Shown in pieces: positions 7,936 to 20,382 of a DNA stretch of 64,000 bases; within the stretch, counting starts at the first letter, position 1, and each line of letters opens with the position of its first letter. The translations under genes and the position numbers were made by a program. Origin of the DNA: Acidobacteria bacterium SCN 69-37 (lineage in GTDB: Bacteria; Acidobacteriota; Vicinamibacteria; Vicinamibacterales; SCN-69-37); the NCBI GenBank assembly GCA_001724025.1, contig MEDJ01000001.1:124001-188000 (forward strand). Direction: 5' to 3'. Below the pieces are notes generated by a model. It did no database searches. It was not told the origin of the DNA and saw only the letters and a program-made list of their open reading frames with translations.

Positions 7936-8838
7936 TCAATCTGCGAACGGCCGCTCTGCAAGACCGCGCGCGCCGTGCGCGTCGATCCGGAACAGGCCGC
8001 CGGTGTCCGGTCGCGCGGCAAGGTCCGCGGCCGGGACGTCGGCCCGCGCTGTCGTCACACAGAGCACATCGAGCAACGGGCCGCCGAAGGCCGGGCACGT
8101 GACGTGCGCGGCCGGGACCGGACTCGATCCGAGCCGCGTGCCGTCAGGCGCATAACGCCGTACCGCCGCTCCGCCCCACTCGGCGTTCCACAGAGCGCCG
8201 TCCGCGTCCACGACCGACCCGTCGGGCACGCCCTGCCCCTCGGCAAGCGTCACGAACGTCTCGACGGCATCAATCGTGGCGCGATCGGGATCGTAGCGTC
8301 CGCGCAGAATCCGCCGCGTCGGCGAATCGCAGAAGTAGATGCTGTCACCAGATGGACTGAAACAGATACTGTTCGCGATGCTCACCGGCCCCACATCGAG
8401 CCGGCGCAGGCCGTGGCGCGTCGAATATTGATAGAGATGTCCCGTCGCCGGGTGTCCGTCGGCTTCGTCCATCGTGCCGAACACGAAGTGGCCATGGCGA
8501 TCGACCCGACCGTCGTTGACGCGCGTGGTCGGTTGATCACGTTCGACATCCACGACCGGCGTGCAGGTGGCGACGCCCTGCGCCCAGTCGATGTCGGCCC
8601 AGGCGAGTTGCTTCGCCAGGCCGATCAACAGGCGGCCTGACTGCGCGACGACGAACGTGCCGACGCGATCCGGCATCGCGCAGTGGTGCGTCGTCCCGGT
8701 CGACGGATCGTGACGCCACAGCCGTCGCCCCTCGATGTCCGTCCAGAGCCAGACCTGCGCGTGGGCGTCCCACGTCAGCCCCTCGCCGAGCGTGGCGCGA
8801 CAGTCCACCACCAGCGTCGCGTCCCCCACCAGCGTCAC
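7936..8838 (-). CDS. SMP-30/gluconolactonase-family lactonase
   Basis: This six-bladed beta-propeller of the SMP-30/LRE family usually hydrolyses sugar lactones with a divalent metal. The 300-residue product starts at GTG 8838, whose bases overlap the stop of the upstream dehydrogenase (GTGA). Recognisable motifs are LGEGLTWD near the start (metal-binding Glu), RVNDGRVDRHGHFVFG in the middle, and IANSICFSPSGDSIYFCDS with the expected Asn and Asp ligands. It is the last gene of an operon with two short-chain dehydrogenases. Together they suggest oxidation of a sugar to a lactone and opening to the sugar acid; the sugar is not evident. Confidence 0.92.
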   Translation of the reverse strand: MTLVGDATLVVDCRATLGEGLTWDAHAQVWLWTDIEGRRLWRHDPSTGTTHHCAMPDRVGTFVVAQSGRLLIGLAKQLAWADIDWAQGVATCTPVVDVERDQPTTRVNDGRVDRHGHFVFGTMDEADGHPATGHLYQYSTRHGLRRLDVGPVSIANSICFSPSGDSIYFCDSPTRRILRGRYDPDRATIDAVETFVTLAEGQGVPDGSVVDADGALWNAEWGGAAVRRYAPDGTRLGSSPVPAAHVTCPAFGGPLLDVLCVTTARADVPAADLAARPDTGGLFRIDAHGARGLAERPFAD

Positions 8839-9599
8839 TTCCCCGCGCTCCAGCCGCCGTCGATGATCAACGCGCTGCCCGTGATGAACGCCGACTCGTC
8901 GCTGGCGAGGTACACGATGGCCGCCGCAATCTCCTCGGGTCGGGCCATACGGCCGACGGCCTGCGTCGAGGCCATCTCGCGATACGCCGCCTCGGGATCG
9001 GCGTATTCCTTCAGGCGCGCGGCCACGAATGGCGTCTCGACGCGGCCGGGGCACACGCAGTTCACGCGGATGCCGTCCGTCGCGTGATCGAGCGCCATGG
9101 ACTTCGTCAGGCCGACCACGGCGAACTTCGTCGTGCAGTACGCCAGTCGATCGCGGATCCCCACGATGCCGCCGATCGAGGCGAGATTGACGATCGATCC
9201 GCGACGTCGCTCGATCATGCCGCCAAGGCACGCCTTCGTCACGTTGAAGACGCCGCGCACGTTGACCGCGTACATCCGGTCGAGGTCGCTGCCCGCGGTG
9301 GTGACAATCGTGCCCACGTGTCCGATCCCGGCGTTGTTCACGAGGATATCGATCGGGCCCTCCGTCGTCGCACGGGCAATGGCCGACGCACAGGAGGTCT
9401 CGTCGGTCACATCGAGCGCGACGAACGTCGCGGTCCCGCCGGCCTCGGCGATCGATCGCGCCACGCGCGTGCCGTTGATCTCGTCACGATCCGCAATCAC
9501 CACCACCGCGCCGCGCGAGGCCAGCGCGACGGCTGTCGCCTCCCCGATGCCCGACCCGGCCCCCGTCACCAGCGCCCGTTTTCCCGTCAGTTCGAACAT
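8835..9599 (-). CDS. Short-chain dehydrogenase/reductase (SDR), classical type
   Basis: This 254-residue NAD(P)-dependent oxidoreductase has the Rossmann glycine motif TGAGSGIG (residues 12-19), NNAG (88-91) and the catalytic set Ser141, Tyr154, Lys158. Acidic residues after the second strand (ADRDE) favour NAD over NADP. I chose ATG 9599 because GAAGGAAG lies just upstream on this strand. The longer reading to 9653 would consist of translated GAAGTT repeats and is not credible. It is coupled to the SMP-30 gene by a GTGA overlap. It probably oxidises a sugar or polyol in the same pathway. Confidence 0.93.
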   Translation of the reverse strand: MFELTGKRALVTGAGSGIGEATAVALASRGAVVVIADRDEINGTRVARSIAEAGGTATFVALDVTDETSCASAIARATTEGPIDILVNNAGIGHVGTIVTTAGSDLDRMYAVNVRGVFNVTKACLGGMIERRRGSIVNLASIGGIVGIRDRLAYCTTKFAVVGLTKSMALDHATDGIRVNCVCPGRVETPFVAARLKEYADPEAAYREMASTQAVGRMARPEEIAAAIVYLASDESAFITGSALIIDGGWSAGK

Positions 9600-9614
9600 G
9601 TTCCGCTCTTCCTT

Positions 9615-9690
9615 CTTCCTTCGAACTTCCAACTTCCAACTTCCAACTTCCAACTTTCATGAACTTCCGGCTTCTGGCTTCTGACTTCTA
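9615..9690. repeat. GAAGTT-unit array (copy 1)
   Basis: Read on the minus strand, a run of GAAGTT/GAAGCC units begins at the TAG stop of the upstream SDR gene (9688-9690). It consists first of AGAAGTC and AGAAGCC units, then of four GGAAGTT heptamers in tandem, and ends next to the ribosome binding site of the downstream SDR. The base composition differs sharply from its GC-rich surroundings. Related arrays occur at 30672 and 39420. Confidence 0.85.
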
Positions 9691-10473
9691 ACTTCCCTCC
9701 GGCGGCCATGGCGGCGACGTGAACAAGCCGCCGTCGACCATGATTGTCTGGCCGGTGATGAACGCGGCGTTGTCGGAATCGATCATCACGACGGCGCGTC
9801 CGATGTCGGCGGGCAGCCCGATCCGCCGCAGCGGGGTCACGCGTCCCCAGGTGCCGGCGTAGTCGGCCCGCTCGAGCCGCGTGCGTTCGATCTCGATCGC
9901 GCCAGGCGCCAGGCAGTTCACGCGGATGCCGAGCGGGCCGAGTTCGACGGCCGCGACCTTCGTGAACATCTCGATGCCGCCCTTGCTGGCGGTGTACGAC
10001 ACGAGCCCCGGGAAAGGCGTGCGATTCGATCCCGACCCGATGTTGACGATGCGCCCGCCCCCCTGGGCCTGCATCACGCGGGCGGCGGCCTGCGTGCAGA
10101 GGAAGCAGCCCTTCAGGTTCACGCCGAGGACGGAGTCCCACTCGTGCTCTTCGAGGTCGAGCAACGGCTTCCACACCTGGATGCCGGCGTTGTTGACGAG
10201 CAGGTCGATCCGGCCGAAGTGCGCGACCACCGCCTCGATCATGCGCGTCACATCGACGCGCTGGCTGACGTCGGCGGCCACGGCGAACGCCTCGCCTCCG
10301 GCCTCGCGCACCGTTCGCGCCGTCCGTTCCGCCGCCTCCTTCCGCACGTCGTTGATGGCGATCCGATAGCCAGCCGCCGCCAACTCGGCGGCGATGCCCT
10401 CACCAATGCCGCCCCCGCCGCCCGTTACCAGGGCGACGGGACGGTCGCCGGTCGCGGTCCGTGTCTGTGTCAT
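9688..10473 (-). CDS. Short-chain dehydrogenase/reductase (SDR), second paralogue
   Basis: This 261-residue classical SDR has TGGGGGIGEG (residues 17-26), NNAG (94-97) and Ser147, Tyr160, Lys164. NDVRKEA after the second strand again points to NAD. ATG 10473 is chosen because it places the glycine motif at the usual distance from the N-terminus; longer readings run into the comM promoter region. Its last codons and TAG stop are already part of the GAAGT repeat, so the natural C-terminus may have been changed by the repeat. It leads the operon SDR-SDR-SMP-30. Confidence 0.92.
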   Translation of the reverse strand: MTQTRTATGDRPVALVTGGGGGIGEGIAAELAAAGYRIAINDVRKEAAERTARTVREAGGEAFAVAADVSQRVDVTRMIEAVVAHFGRIDLLVNNAGIQVWKPLLDLEEHEWDSVLGVNLKGCFLCTQAAARVMQAQGGGRIVNIGSGSNRTPFPGLVSYTASKGGIEMFTKVAAVELGPLGIRVNCLAPGAIEIERTRLERADYAGTWGRVTPLRRIGLPADIGRAVVMIDSDNAAFITGQTIMVDGGLFTSPPWPPEGS

Positions 10474-10527
10474 GCGTCCAAGTCTCCGCGCGCCGGCACG
10501 GCCGGCGCCAAGTGCTGCCGCACCGGA

Positions 10528-10542
10528 TGGCAGAATCTGCGA
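10528..10542. promoter_or_regulatory. Palindrome TCGCAG-N3-CTGCGA, site 1 upstream of comM
   Basis: TGGCAGAATCTGCGA differs at one base from the palindrome TCGCAGAATCTGCGA. It lies about 100 bp upstream of the comM start. Its partner, 32 bp away centre to centre, is at 10560-10574, and a like-spaced pair lies upstream of radC. This suggests a dimeric regulator bound twice, three helical turns apart. The divergent SDR operon starts 55 bp away and might also be affected. Confidence 0.6.
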
Positions 10543-10559
10543 CATCGATGGCGGCGAGT

Positions 10560-10574
10560 TCGCAGTATCTGCGA
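10560..10574. promoter_or_regulatory. Palindrome TCGCAG-N3-CTGCGA, site 2 upstream of comM
   Basis: TCGCAGTATCTGCGA is a perfect inverted repeat (6-bp arms, 3-bp centre) located about 69 bp upstream of the comM ATG. With the site at 10528 it forms a tandem pair. No convincing -35/-10 pair was found close by, so whether it activates or represses cannot be said. Confidence 0.62.
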
Positions 10575-10642
10575 TCTTGGCTGTCGATGCGACAGGATGT
10601 CCCGGCAAACGCGCTGGCAGCGCCCTTGCGTCGCGGAACCGC

Positions 10643-12160
10643 ATGCTGGCGAGACTCAGGACCGCGGCCGTCATCGGCGTGGACGCCATTCCCGTGTCGG
10701 TCGAGGTCGACGTTGCCCCGGGCCTGCCCGGCCTGACGATGGTCGGCCTGCCGGACGCGACGGTGCGCGAGAGCCGCGACCGCGTCCGCACGGCCATCCG
10801 CAACTGCGGGTTCCCTTTCCCGCCCGACCGCATCATCGTCAGTCTGGCCCCGGCGGACGTGCGCAAGGTGGGCGCGGCGTTCGATCTGCCGATCGCGCTC
10901 GGTGTGCTGGCGGCTTCGGGCGTGCTGCCGCACCGCGCAGACGACGAGTTGCTCGTCGTGGGCGGCCTGTCGCTCGACGGGACCGTGCCGCCCATGCGTG
11001 GACTCCTGCCGATTGCCGTGGCGGCGCGGCGCAGCCAGCGCATGCTGATGTTCCCGCACGCGAATCACTCGGAGGCCCATGTGGTCGACGGCCTGCGCAC
11101 GCTGCCCGTTGCATCGCTCGTCGACGCCATCCGCCACTGTCTCGAGCCCCGCCCCACGGTGGCGACCGGCAGCAACTGCCAGGACAGTGTCGGGATCGAT
11201 GCCGAGGGCGACTGCGACCTGGCCGACGTCCGCGGTCAGTCCGCCGGACGCCGCGCGCTCGAAATCGCGGCGGCGGGCGGCCATCACCTGCTGATGAGCG
11301 GACCGCCCGGGGCGGGCAAGACCATGCTGGCGCGGCGGCTGCCCGGCCTGCTCCCGCCGCTGGCATTCGACGACGCGTTGACGGTGACGACGGTGCACTC
11401 GGTAGCGGGCCTGCTCGCGCCGGGGGCCGGCATCATGCGTCGCCGGCCGTTCCGCGCACCGCACCACACCGCCTCGGATATCGCGCTCGTTGGCGGCGGC
11501 AGCGTGCCGCGGCCCGGCGAGCTCAGCCTGGCGCACGGCGGCGTGCTCTTCCTCGACGAGCTGCCCGAGTTCAGCCGCCGCGTGCTCGATACGCTCCGCC
11601 AGCCGCTCGAGCAGGGCGTCGTGCACATCGCGCGCGCGAACCGGACAGCCACGTTCCCAGCAAGCGTCATGCTCGTTGCGGCGATGAATCCATGTCCGTG
11701 TGGCTACGCAGGCACGGGCCAGCGGCCATGTACGTGTCCGCCGGGGGCGGTCGAGCGCTACCAGCAGCGGCTCTCGGGACCGCTGCGCGACAGGTTCGAT
11801 CTCGCGCTCGAATTGCCGGCCGTGGCCTGGGACGAGTTGCGTGCGCACGAGCCCGGCGAGTCGACAGCCACCGTCCGGGCGCGCGTCGTGGCCGCGCGGG
11901 ACCGGCAACTGGCGCGCCAGGGGCGGCTCAACAGCCGTCTCGGGGGAGGTGGTGACGACCTGTGGCGCCACGTCCGCACGCCGGACGTCGATCAGGTGCT
12001 CGGCCGCGCCGTCGAGCGGTTCCAGCTCAGCGCCCGGGCGGTCAGCCGCCTGTTGCGCGTCGCCCGCACGATTGCCGATCTCGAGGCCGCGGACGACGTC
12101 ACCGTCCGCCACCTGGCCGAGGCCCTTCAGTTCCGCACGGCCGGCCTGTCGGCCCCGTGA
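10643..12160 (+). CDS. comM: ComM/YifB-family Mg-chelatase-like AAA+ ATPase
   Basis: This is a hexameric helicase that promotes branch migration during natural transformation in characterised species. The 505-residue product starts at ATG 10643 (MLARLRTAAVIGVDA, the classical YifB opening). The N-terminal S5/Lon-like domain contains VGLPDATVRESRDRVRTA. The AAA+ domain has Walker A GPPGAGKT near residue 220 and Walker B LFLDELPEF, then the conserved MNPCPCGYAG cysteine motif. A C-terminal Mg-chelatase domain ends the protein. Length is typical. A pair of palindromes shared with radC lies upstream, supporting control with other recombination genes. Confidence 0.95.
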   Translation: MLARLRTAAVIGVDAIPVSVEVDVAPGLPGLTMVGLPDATVRESRDRVRTAIRNCGFPFPPDRIIVSLAPADVRKVGAAFDLPIALGVLAASGVLPHRADDELLVVGGLSLDGTVPPMRGLLPIAVAARRSQRMLMFPHANHSEAHVVDGLRTLPVASLVDAIRHCLEPRPTVATGSNCQDSVGIDAEGDCDLADVRGQSAGRRALEIAAAGGHHLLMSGPPGAGKTMLARRLPGLLPPLAFDDALTVTTVHSVAGLLAPGAGIMRRRPFRAPHHTASDIALVGGGSVPRPGELSLAHGGVLFLDELPEFSRRVLDTLRQPLEQGVVHIARANRTATFPASVMLVAAMNPCPCGYAGTGQRPCTCPPGAVERYQQRLSGPLRDRFDLALELPAVAWDELRAHEPGESTATVRARVVAARDRQLARQGRLNSRLGGGGDDLWRHVRTPDVDQVLGRAVERFQLSARAVSRLLRVARTIADLEAADDVTVRHLAEALQFRTAGLSAP

Positions 12161-12491
12161 CGCATCGCGGGTGCTGGGGCGAACCTCGTCGCCCGTCAGG
12201 CTCTCGGATTCAAGTAGCGCCGAGACGCCTCCCGCAAGATCCCCCTCCCGGCCAACCGGGGGCCTCGATTGGACGTCTGAACGGCGGGCCTCCTGGCCGG
12301 GGGATACGGTCAACCGGGCCAGATGCCGATATAGGAGAAGGTGTGTCGCCGGTCGGCGGCCAGTGCCGATTGGAGGCCGATCATCGGATTCCGGCTCGCC
12401 GCTGCCCCGCACCTGCAACACCTGTGTTACATTTCCCAGGTTCCAGACGGGGGTTGGCCCGGTCTGCCAGGGGGGATTCGCGACGGTACGC
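12161..12491. other. 331-bp gap between comM and the M23 peptidase gene
   Basis: No reading frame here looks coding. A hairpin with a 7-bp stem around CCAA (12245-12262) could end comM transcription; it has no T-run. Further C/G-rich inverted stretches follow up to 12320. Shortly before the next gene there is the less GC-rich TGTGTTACATTT (12423-12434), which may hold a -10 region, but no matching -35 box is clear. I see no riboswitch pattern. Confidence 0.5.
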
Positions 12492-13382
12492 ATGCGATCA
12501 CCGCGTTACACCATTCTCGTCGCCAACCGGAATACGGGCGCCGTGCGTCGTCTCAGCCTGGCCCGCCGGACCGCCATCGTGGTCCTGGCGTCGGTCACGT
12601 TGATCCCGTTGCTGATTGGCCTCGGCGCCAGCCGTGTCGATCCCGTCGAGCTCGAAACCCTCAGGCTCGCCAACGAAAGCCTCAAGATCGAGAACGAGAG
12701 CTATCGCGTGGCCACGGGCGAGCTGGCCGAACAGATTTCCTCGCTGCAGGCCGCCCTCACCCAGCTCGGTGAACAAGCCGAGCTCGATCCGGCCGCGAAG
12801 GCGGCGATCGAGCGGCTCCCGGCCGTCATGAAGACGCGCTCGGCCAGTGGCGGCGCGGCGGTGGCCGAGCTGCTTCCCGAGACGTCTCCCGACACCACCA
12901 TCGGCGTGCTCAAGGGCCTGCTCGGCGCCCTGGAGAACGGCCTCACCAGCGTACGCGCGTCGGTCGAGAGCCAGCAGGCCCTCGCCCGCTCCACGCCGTC
13001 AATCTGGCCGCTGGCCGGCTGGCTGTCGTCGGGCTTCGGCACGCGGCGCGATCCGTTCGACGGAACGAGCGACTTCCACTCCGGTCTCGACATCGCCGCC
13101 ACCAAGGGCGCACCTGTACGGGCCACGGCCGACGGCACGGTCAAGGCGGCGGCGTTCAACGGCAACTACGGCAATGCGGTGCTCATCGAGCACGGCTTCG
13201 GCATTTCGACGCGATACGGTCACCTGTCGCGCTTCGCGGTGCGCGCTGGTCAGGAAATCCGTCGCGGCGAAGTCATCGGGTACGTCGGCTCGACGGGCCG
13301 CGCCACCGGATCGCACCTGCACTACGAAATCCTGCTTAACGGCCAGGCGATCAACCCGCTGCGCCTGCTCGCCCGCCCCTGA
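12492..13382 (+). CDS. Membrane-anchored M23-family (LytM) metallopeptidase
   Basis: This 296-residue envelope protein has a short basic N-terminus, one membrane segment (about residues 27-48) and a coiled-coil region (about 55-100, leucine-rich LRLANESLKIENESY). It ends with an M23 domain (about 180-290). The zinc ligands are visible as HSGLD (near 195) and HLHYE (near 275). Active enzymes of this family cut peptide cross-links in peptidoglycan; many with this architecture help cell division or shape. ATG 12492 is chosen because upstream sequence in the frame has no coding character. It precedes secA but is separated by a promoter. Confidence 0.93.
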   Translation: MRSPRYTILVANRNTGAVRRLSLARRTAIVVLASVTLIPLLIGLGASRVDPVELETLRLANESLKIENESYRVATGELAEQISSLQAALTQLGEQAELDPAAKAAIERLPAVMKTRSASGGAAVAELLPETSPDTTIGVLKGLLGALENGLTSVRASVESQQALARSTPSIWPLAGWLSSGFGTRRDPFDGTSDFHSGLDIAATKGAPVRATADGTVKAAAFNGNYGNAVLIEHGFGISTRYGHLSRFAVRAGQEIRRGEVIGYVGSTGRATGSHLHYEILLNGQAINPLRLLARP

Positions 13383-13427
13383 GCGTCGCGCGCGCAGGCC
13401 GCGCCACGGTCGGGTGTCACGCACGAT

Positions 13428-13456
13428 TTGACCTGACCGGCCCGCTTCCCTAGAAT
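13428..13456 (+). promoter_or_regulatory. Strong candidate sigma-70 promoter for secA
   Basis: TTGACC (13428-13433) and TAGAAT (13451-13456) are separated by exactly 17 bp. This is the best match to a housekeeping promoter that I noticed. It predicts a start near 13463 and a leader of about 66 nt before secA, which may also transcribe guaB. Confidence 0.75.
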
Positions 13457-13528
13457 CGGTGGAATCCCCATGGGGTCGGCGACGCGACCATTGCCCCGCG
13501 TCGCGGCCGGCACCGGCGGACTCCTCGA

Positions 13529-18440
<4,912 letters not shown>

Positions 18441-18444
<4 letters not shown>

Positions 18445-20018
18445 GGCGCCTCCGGGGTCGGCTTCGTCCCGGACACCAGGGCTCGCAGCGCATCGCCGAG
18501 GTGCGCGACGATGTCACCCGCCATCAACGCCGCCTGGCCGCGATCGTCCTGTGCCAGGTCCCCTGCTGCACCGTGCAGGTGCACTCCCACGCGCGCGGCC
18601 TTCCACGCGTCGCGCACCTGCCCGTACCACGCCGCGATCACGCCCGTGAGGACGTCGCCGGAGCCGGCCGTGGCCATGCCGGGGTTTCCCGTGATGTTCA
18701 CGCCGGCGTGCCCGTCGGGCGCGGCCACGATCGTCCGATGCCCCTTCAGGACGACGTGCACGCGATGCGTGCGGGCGAAGTCGAGGGCAACCTCGAGCCG
18801 CTGCTGCTGGACGTGCTCGGTGGATGTGCCGAGCAGCCGGGCCATTTCACCCGGGTGCGGCGTGATCACGACCGGCACATCGTCGCGGCCGACGAGCAGA
18901 TCCGTCCGGTCGACGAACGCATTGAGCGCGTCGGCGTCGAGCACCAGGGGCACGCCGGATCGCGCCACCAGTCCCTGCACGAACGCCGTCACATCCGCAC
19001 CGCCGCCCAGGCCGGGACCGACGGCCATGACATCTGCGCGGGTCGCCAGGACATCGGCCAGTGCGCCGGCGGCCACGGTCCCCTGCGCCGTTTCCGGCAG
19101 TGGCAACGTCATGTACTCCGGTCCGCCTGCGGCGACGATTGCCAGGCAGGACGCCGGAACCGCCACGGTCACGAGACCGGCGCCCGACCGCAGCGCGGCC
19201 CGCGCGGCCAGAATCGCGGCCCCCGTGCGTCCGACGGATCCAGCCACCACCAGCACGCGTCCGTACGTGCCCTTGTGTGAGTCGGCCTCCCGCACCGGGG
19301 GAATCCCCTTGACGCTGGCCGGCGTCATCATTTCGATATAGTGTCCATCCACATCATCGATGAGACGCTGCGGCACGCCGATGTCCGCCACCAGGACGGC
19401 CCCGGCGTATGCCTCGGCCGGCATCGAGACGAGCGGGATCTTGGGCGCGGCCAGTGTCACGGTCATCGTGGCATCGACGGCCGGGCCGTCCACGTTCGCA
19501 TGGTCGGCGGAAAGACCGCTCGGCAGATCCACGGCCACGATGGCACGACCGCTCGCGTTCAGGTCGGCAATGACGGTCTCGACCAGGCCGGACACTGGCC
19601 CGCGCAGGCCGGTACCGAACAGCGCGTCCACGACGAGATCGACGGCGAGGATCCGAGTCCCGAGCAGTTCCCACGTGGCGGCGTCGGGAATCTCGACGAC
19701 GCCGACGCCGAGCGCGAGCAGGACGTCGTGGTTGGCGCGGGCATCACCGGTGAGCGCGTCGGCCGTCCCGAAGAGGTAGACATGCACGTCGACGCCGCGC
19801 TCGAACAGGACGCGTGCGACCACGAAGCCATCGCCACCGTTGTTCCCACGACCGCACAGGACCGACACGCTCATGTCGATCAACTGTTCGAACCGACTCT
19901 CGATCGCCGCCGCCACCTGGCGACCGGCGTTCTCCATCAACACGCGGCCAGGAATCCCGAGATCCTCGATCGTCCGCCGCTCCGCTTCCCGCATCTGGGC
20001 CGTGTTCAGAATCCTCAT
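18441..20018 (-). CDS. nnr: Bifunctional NAD(P)H-hydrate epimerase/dehydratase (YjeF)
   Basis: This metabolite-repair enzyme turns damaged NADHX/NADPHX back into NAD(P)H. The N-terminal epimerase domain (about residues 1-215) has MRILNTAQMREAE, LMENAG and GRGNNGGDGFV. The C-terminal ADP-dependent dehydratase domain (about 230-520, ribokinase fold) has PHPGEMARLLG and the NPGMATAGSGDVLTG signature. ATG 20018 gives the canonical start; the reading extended to 20060 would add 14 residues. Length (525) fits the fused form. It is followed by tsaE with a 4-bp overlap. Confidence 0.96.
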
Positions 20019-20068
20019 CGTCGCGTCGACGAGCCTACCGCACGGCACCAGCGGCGACAATAGTTCTC

Positions 20069-20118
20069 AGGTACGACAGGGACGACGGGCGACACGTGGG
20101 CACTGGCGCTGGCCCACC
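20069..20118. repeat. GGTACGACG-family element (copy 2, left arm of an inverted pair)
   Basis: AGGTACGACAGGGACGAC is followed by GGGCGACACGTGGGCACTGG and CGCTGGCCCACC. It contains a small hairpin (GTGGGC/GCCCAC). The same 50 bp recur in reverse orientation at 20322-20381 with one base change plus one extra 9-bp unit. The two copies flank about 200 bp of non-coding DNA. Confidence 0.8.
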
Positions 20119-20321
20119 CTTTTTCATATGGATGACCGACGGCAGTGAACGATCACTGACGCCGACGCCGACACCGGCCCCAGCCTGCCTCCGCATGAAT
20201 GTCGAAGGCGGCTGACGACGGCCGCGCGCATGGGCGGCCGCGGGACGTCGATATCTGCCGAAATCGACTGTCCCGATCGTTCGTGCGCAAGAGCCAAGGC
20301 GGGGCGTCATCGTCCGAATAA
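20119..20321. other. Non-coding spacer between inverted repeats, nnr/gcvP gap
   Basis: About 200 bp enclosed by the inverted pair, part of a 364-bp gap between gcvP and nnr, both minus-strand. No convincing gene. It contains CAGTGAACGATCACTG (20143-20158), an imperfect palindrome, followed by a short GACGCCGACGCCGAC run. The promoter of nnr may lie toward 20030-20060 but was not identified. The whole block resembles a small non-autonomous repeat unit; no transposase is present. Confidence 0.45.
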
Positions 20322-20381
20322 GGTGAGCCAGCGCCAGTGCCCACGTGTCGCCCGTCGTCCCTGTCGTACCCGTCGTACCTG
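20322..20381. repeat. GGTACGACG-family element (copy 3, right arm, inverted)
   Basis: Reverse orientation relative to 20069. On the minus strand it reads AGGTACGACGGGTACGAC, then AGGGACGACGGGCGACACGT and GGGCACTGGCGCTGGCTCAC. It starts 1-2 bases after the TGA stop of gcvP, as the copies behind mltD and the GlpD-like gene also start near a stop codon. Confidence 0.8.
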
Positions 20382-20382
20382 A

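Noticed and set aside
7936-9231. A 431-residue reading of the SMP-30 gene
   Set aside because: Its first 130 residues are the out-of-frame SDR gene; GTG 8838 with GTGA overlap gives the normal family length.
8835-9653. N-terminal extension of the first SDR through the GAAGTT repeat
   Set aside because: The added residues are simply translated heptamers; ATG 9599 has a proper ribosome binding site and the SDR start.
9615-9690. Possible CRISPR array
   Set aside because: Units are only 7-14 bp, there are no unique spacers of constant length and no cas genes in the window.
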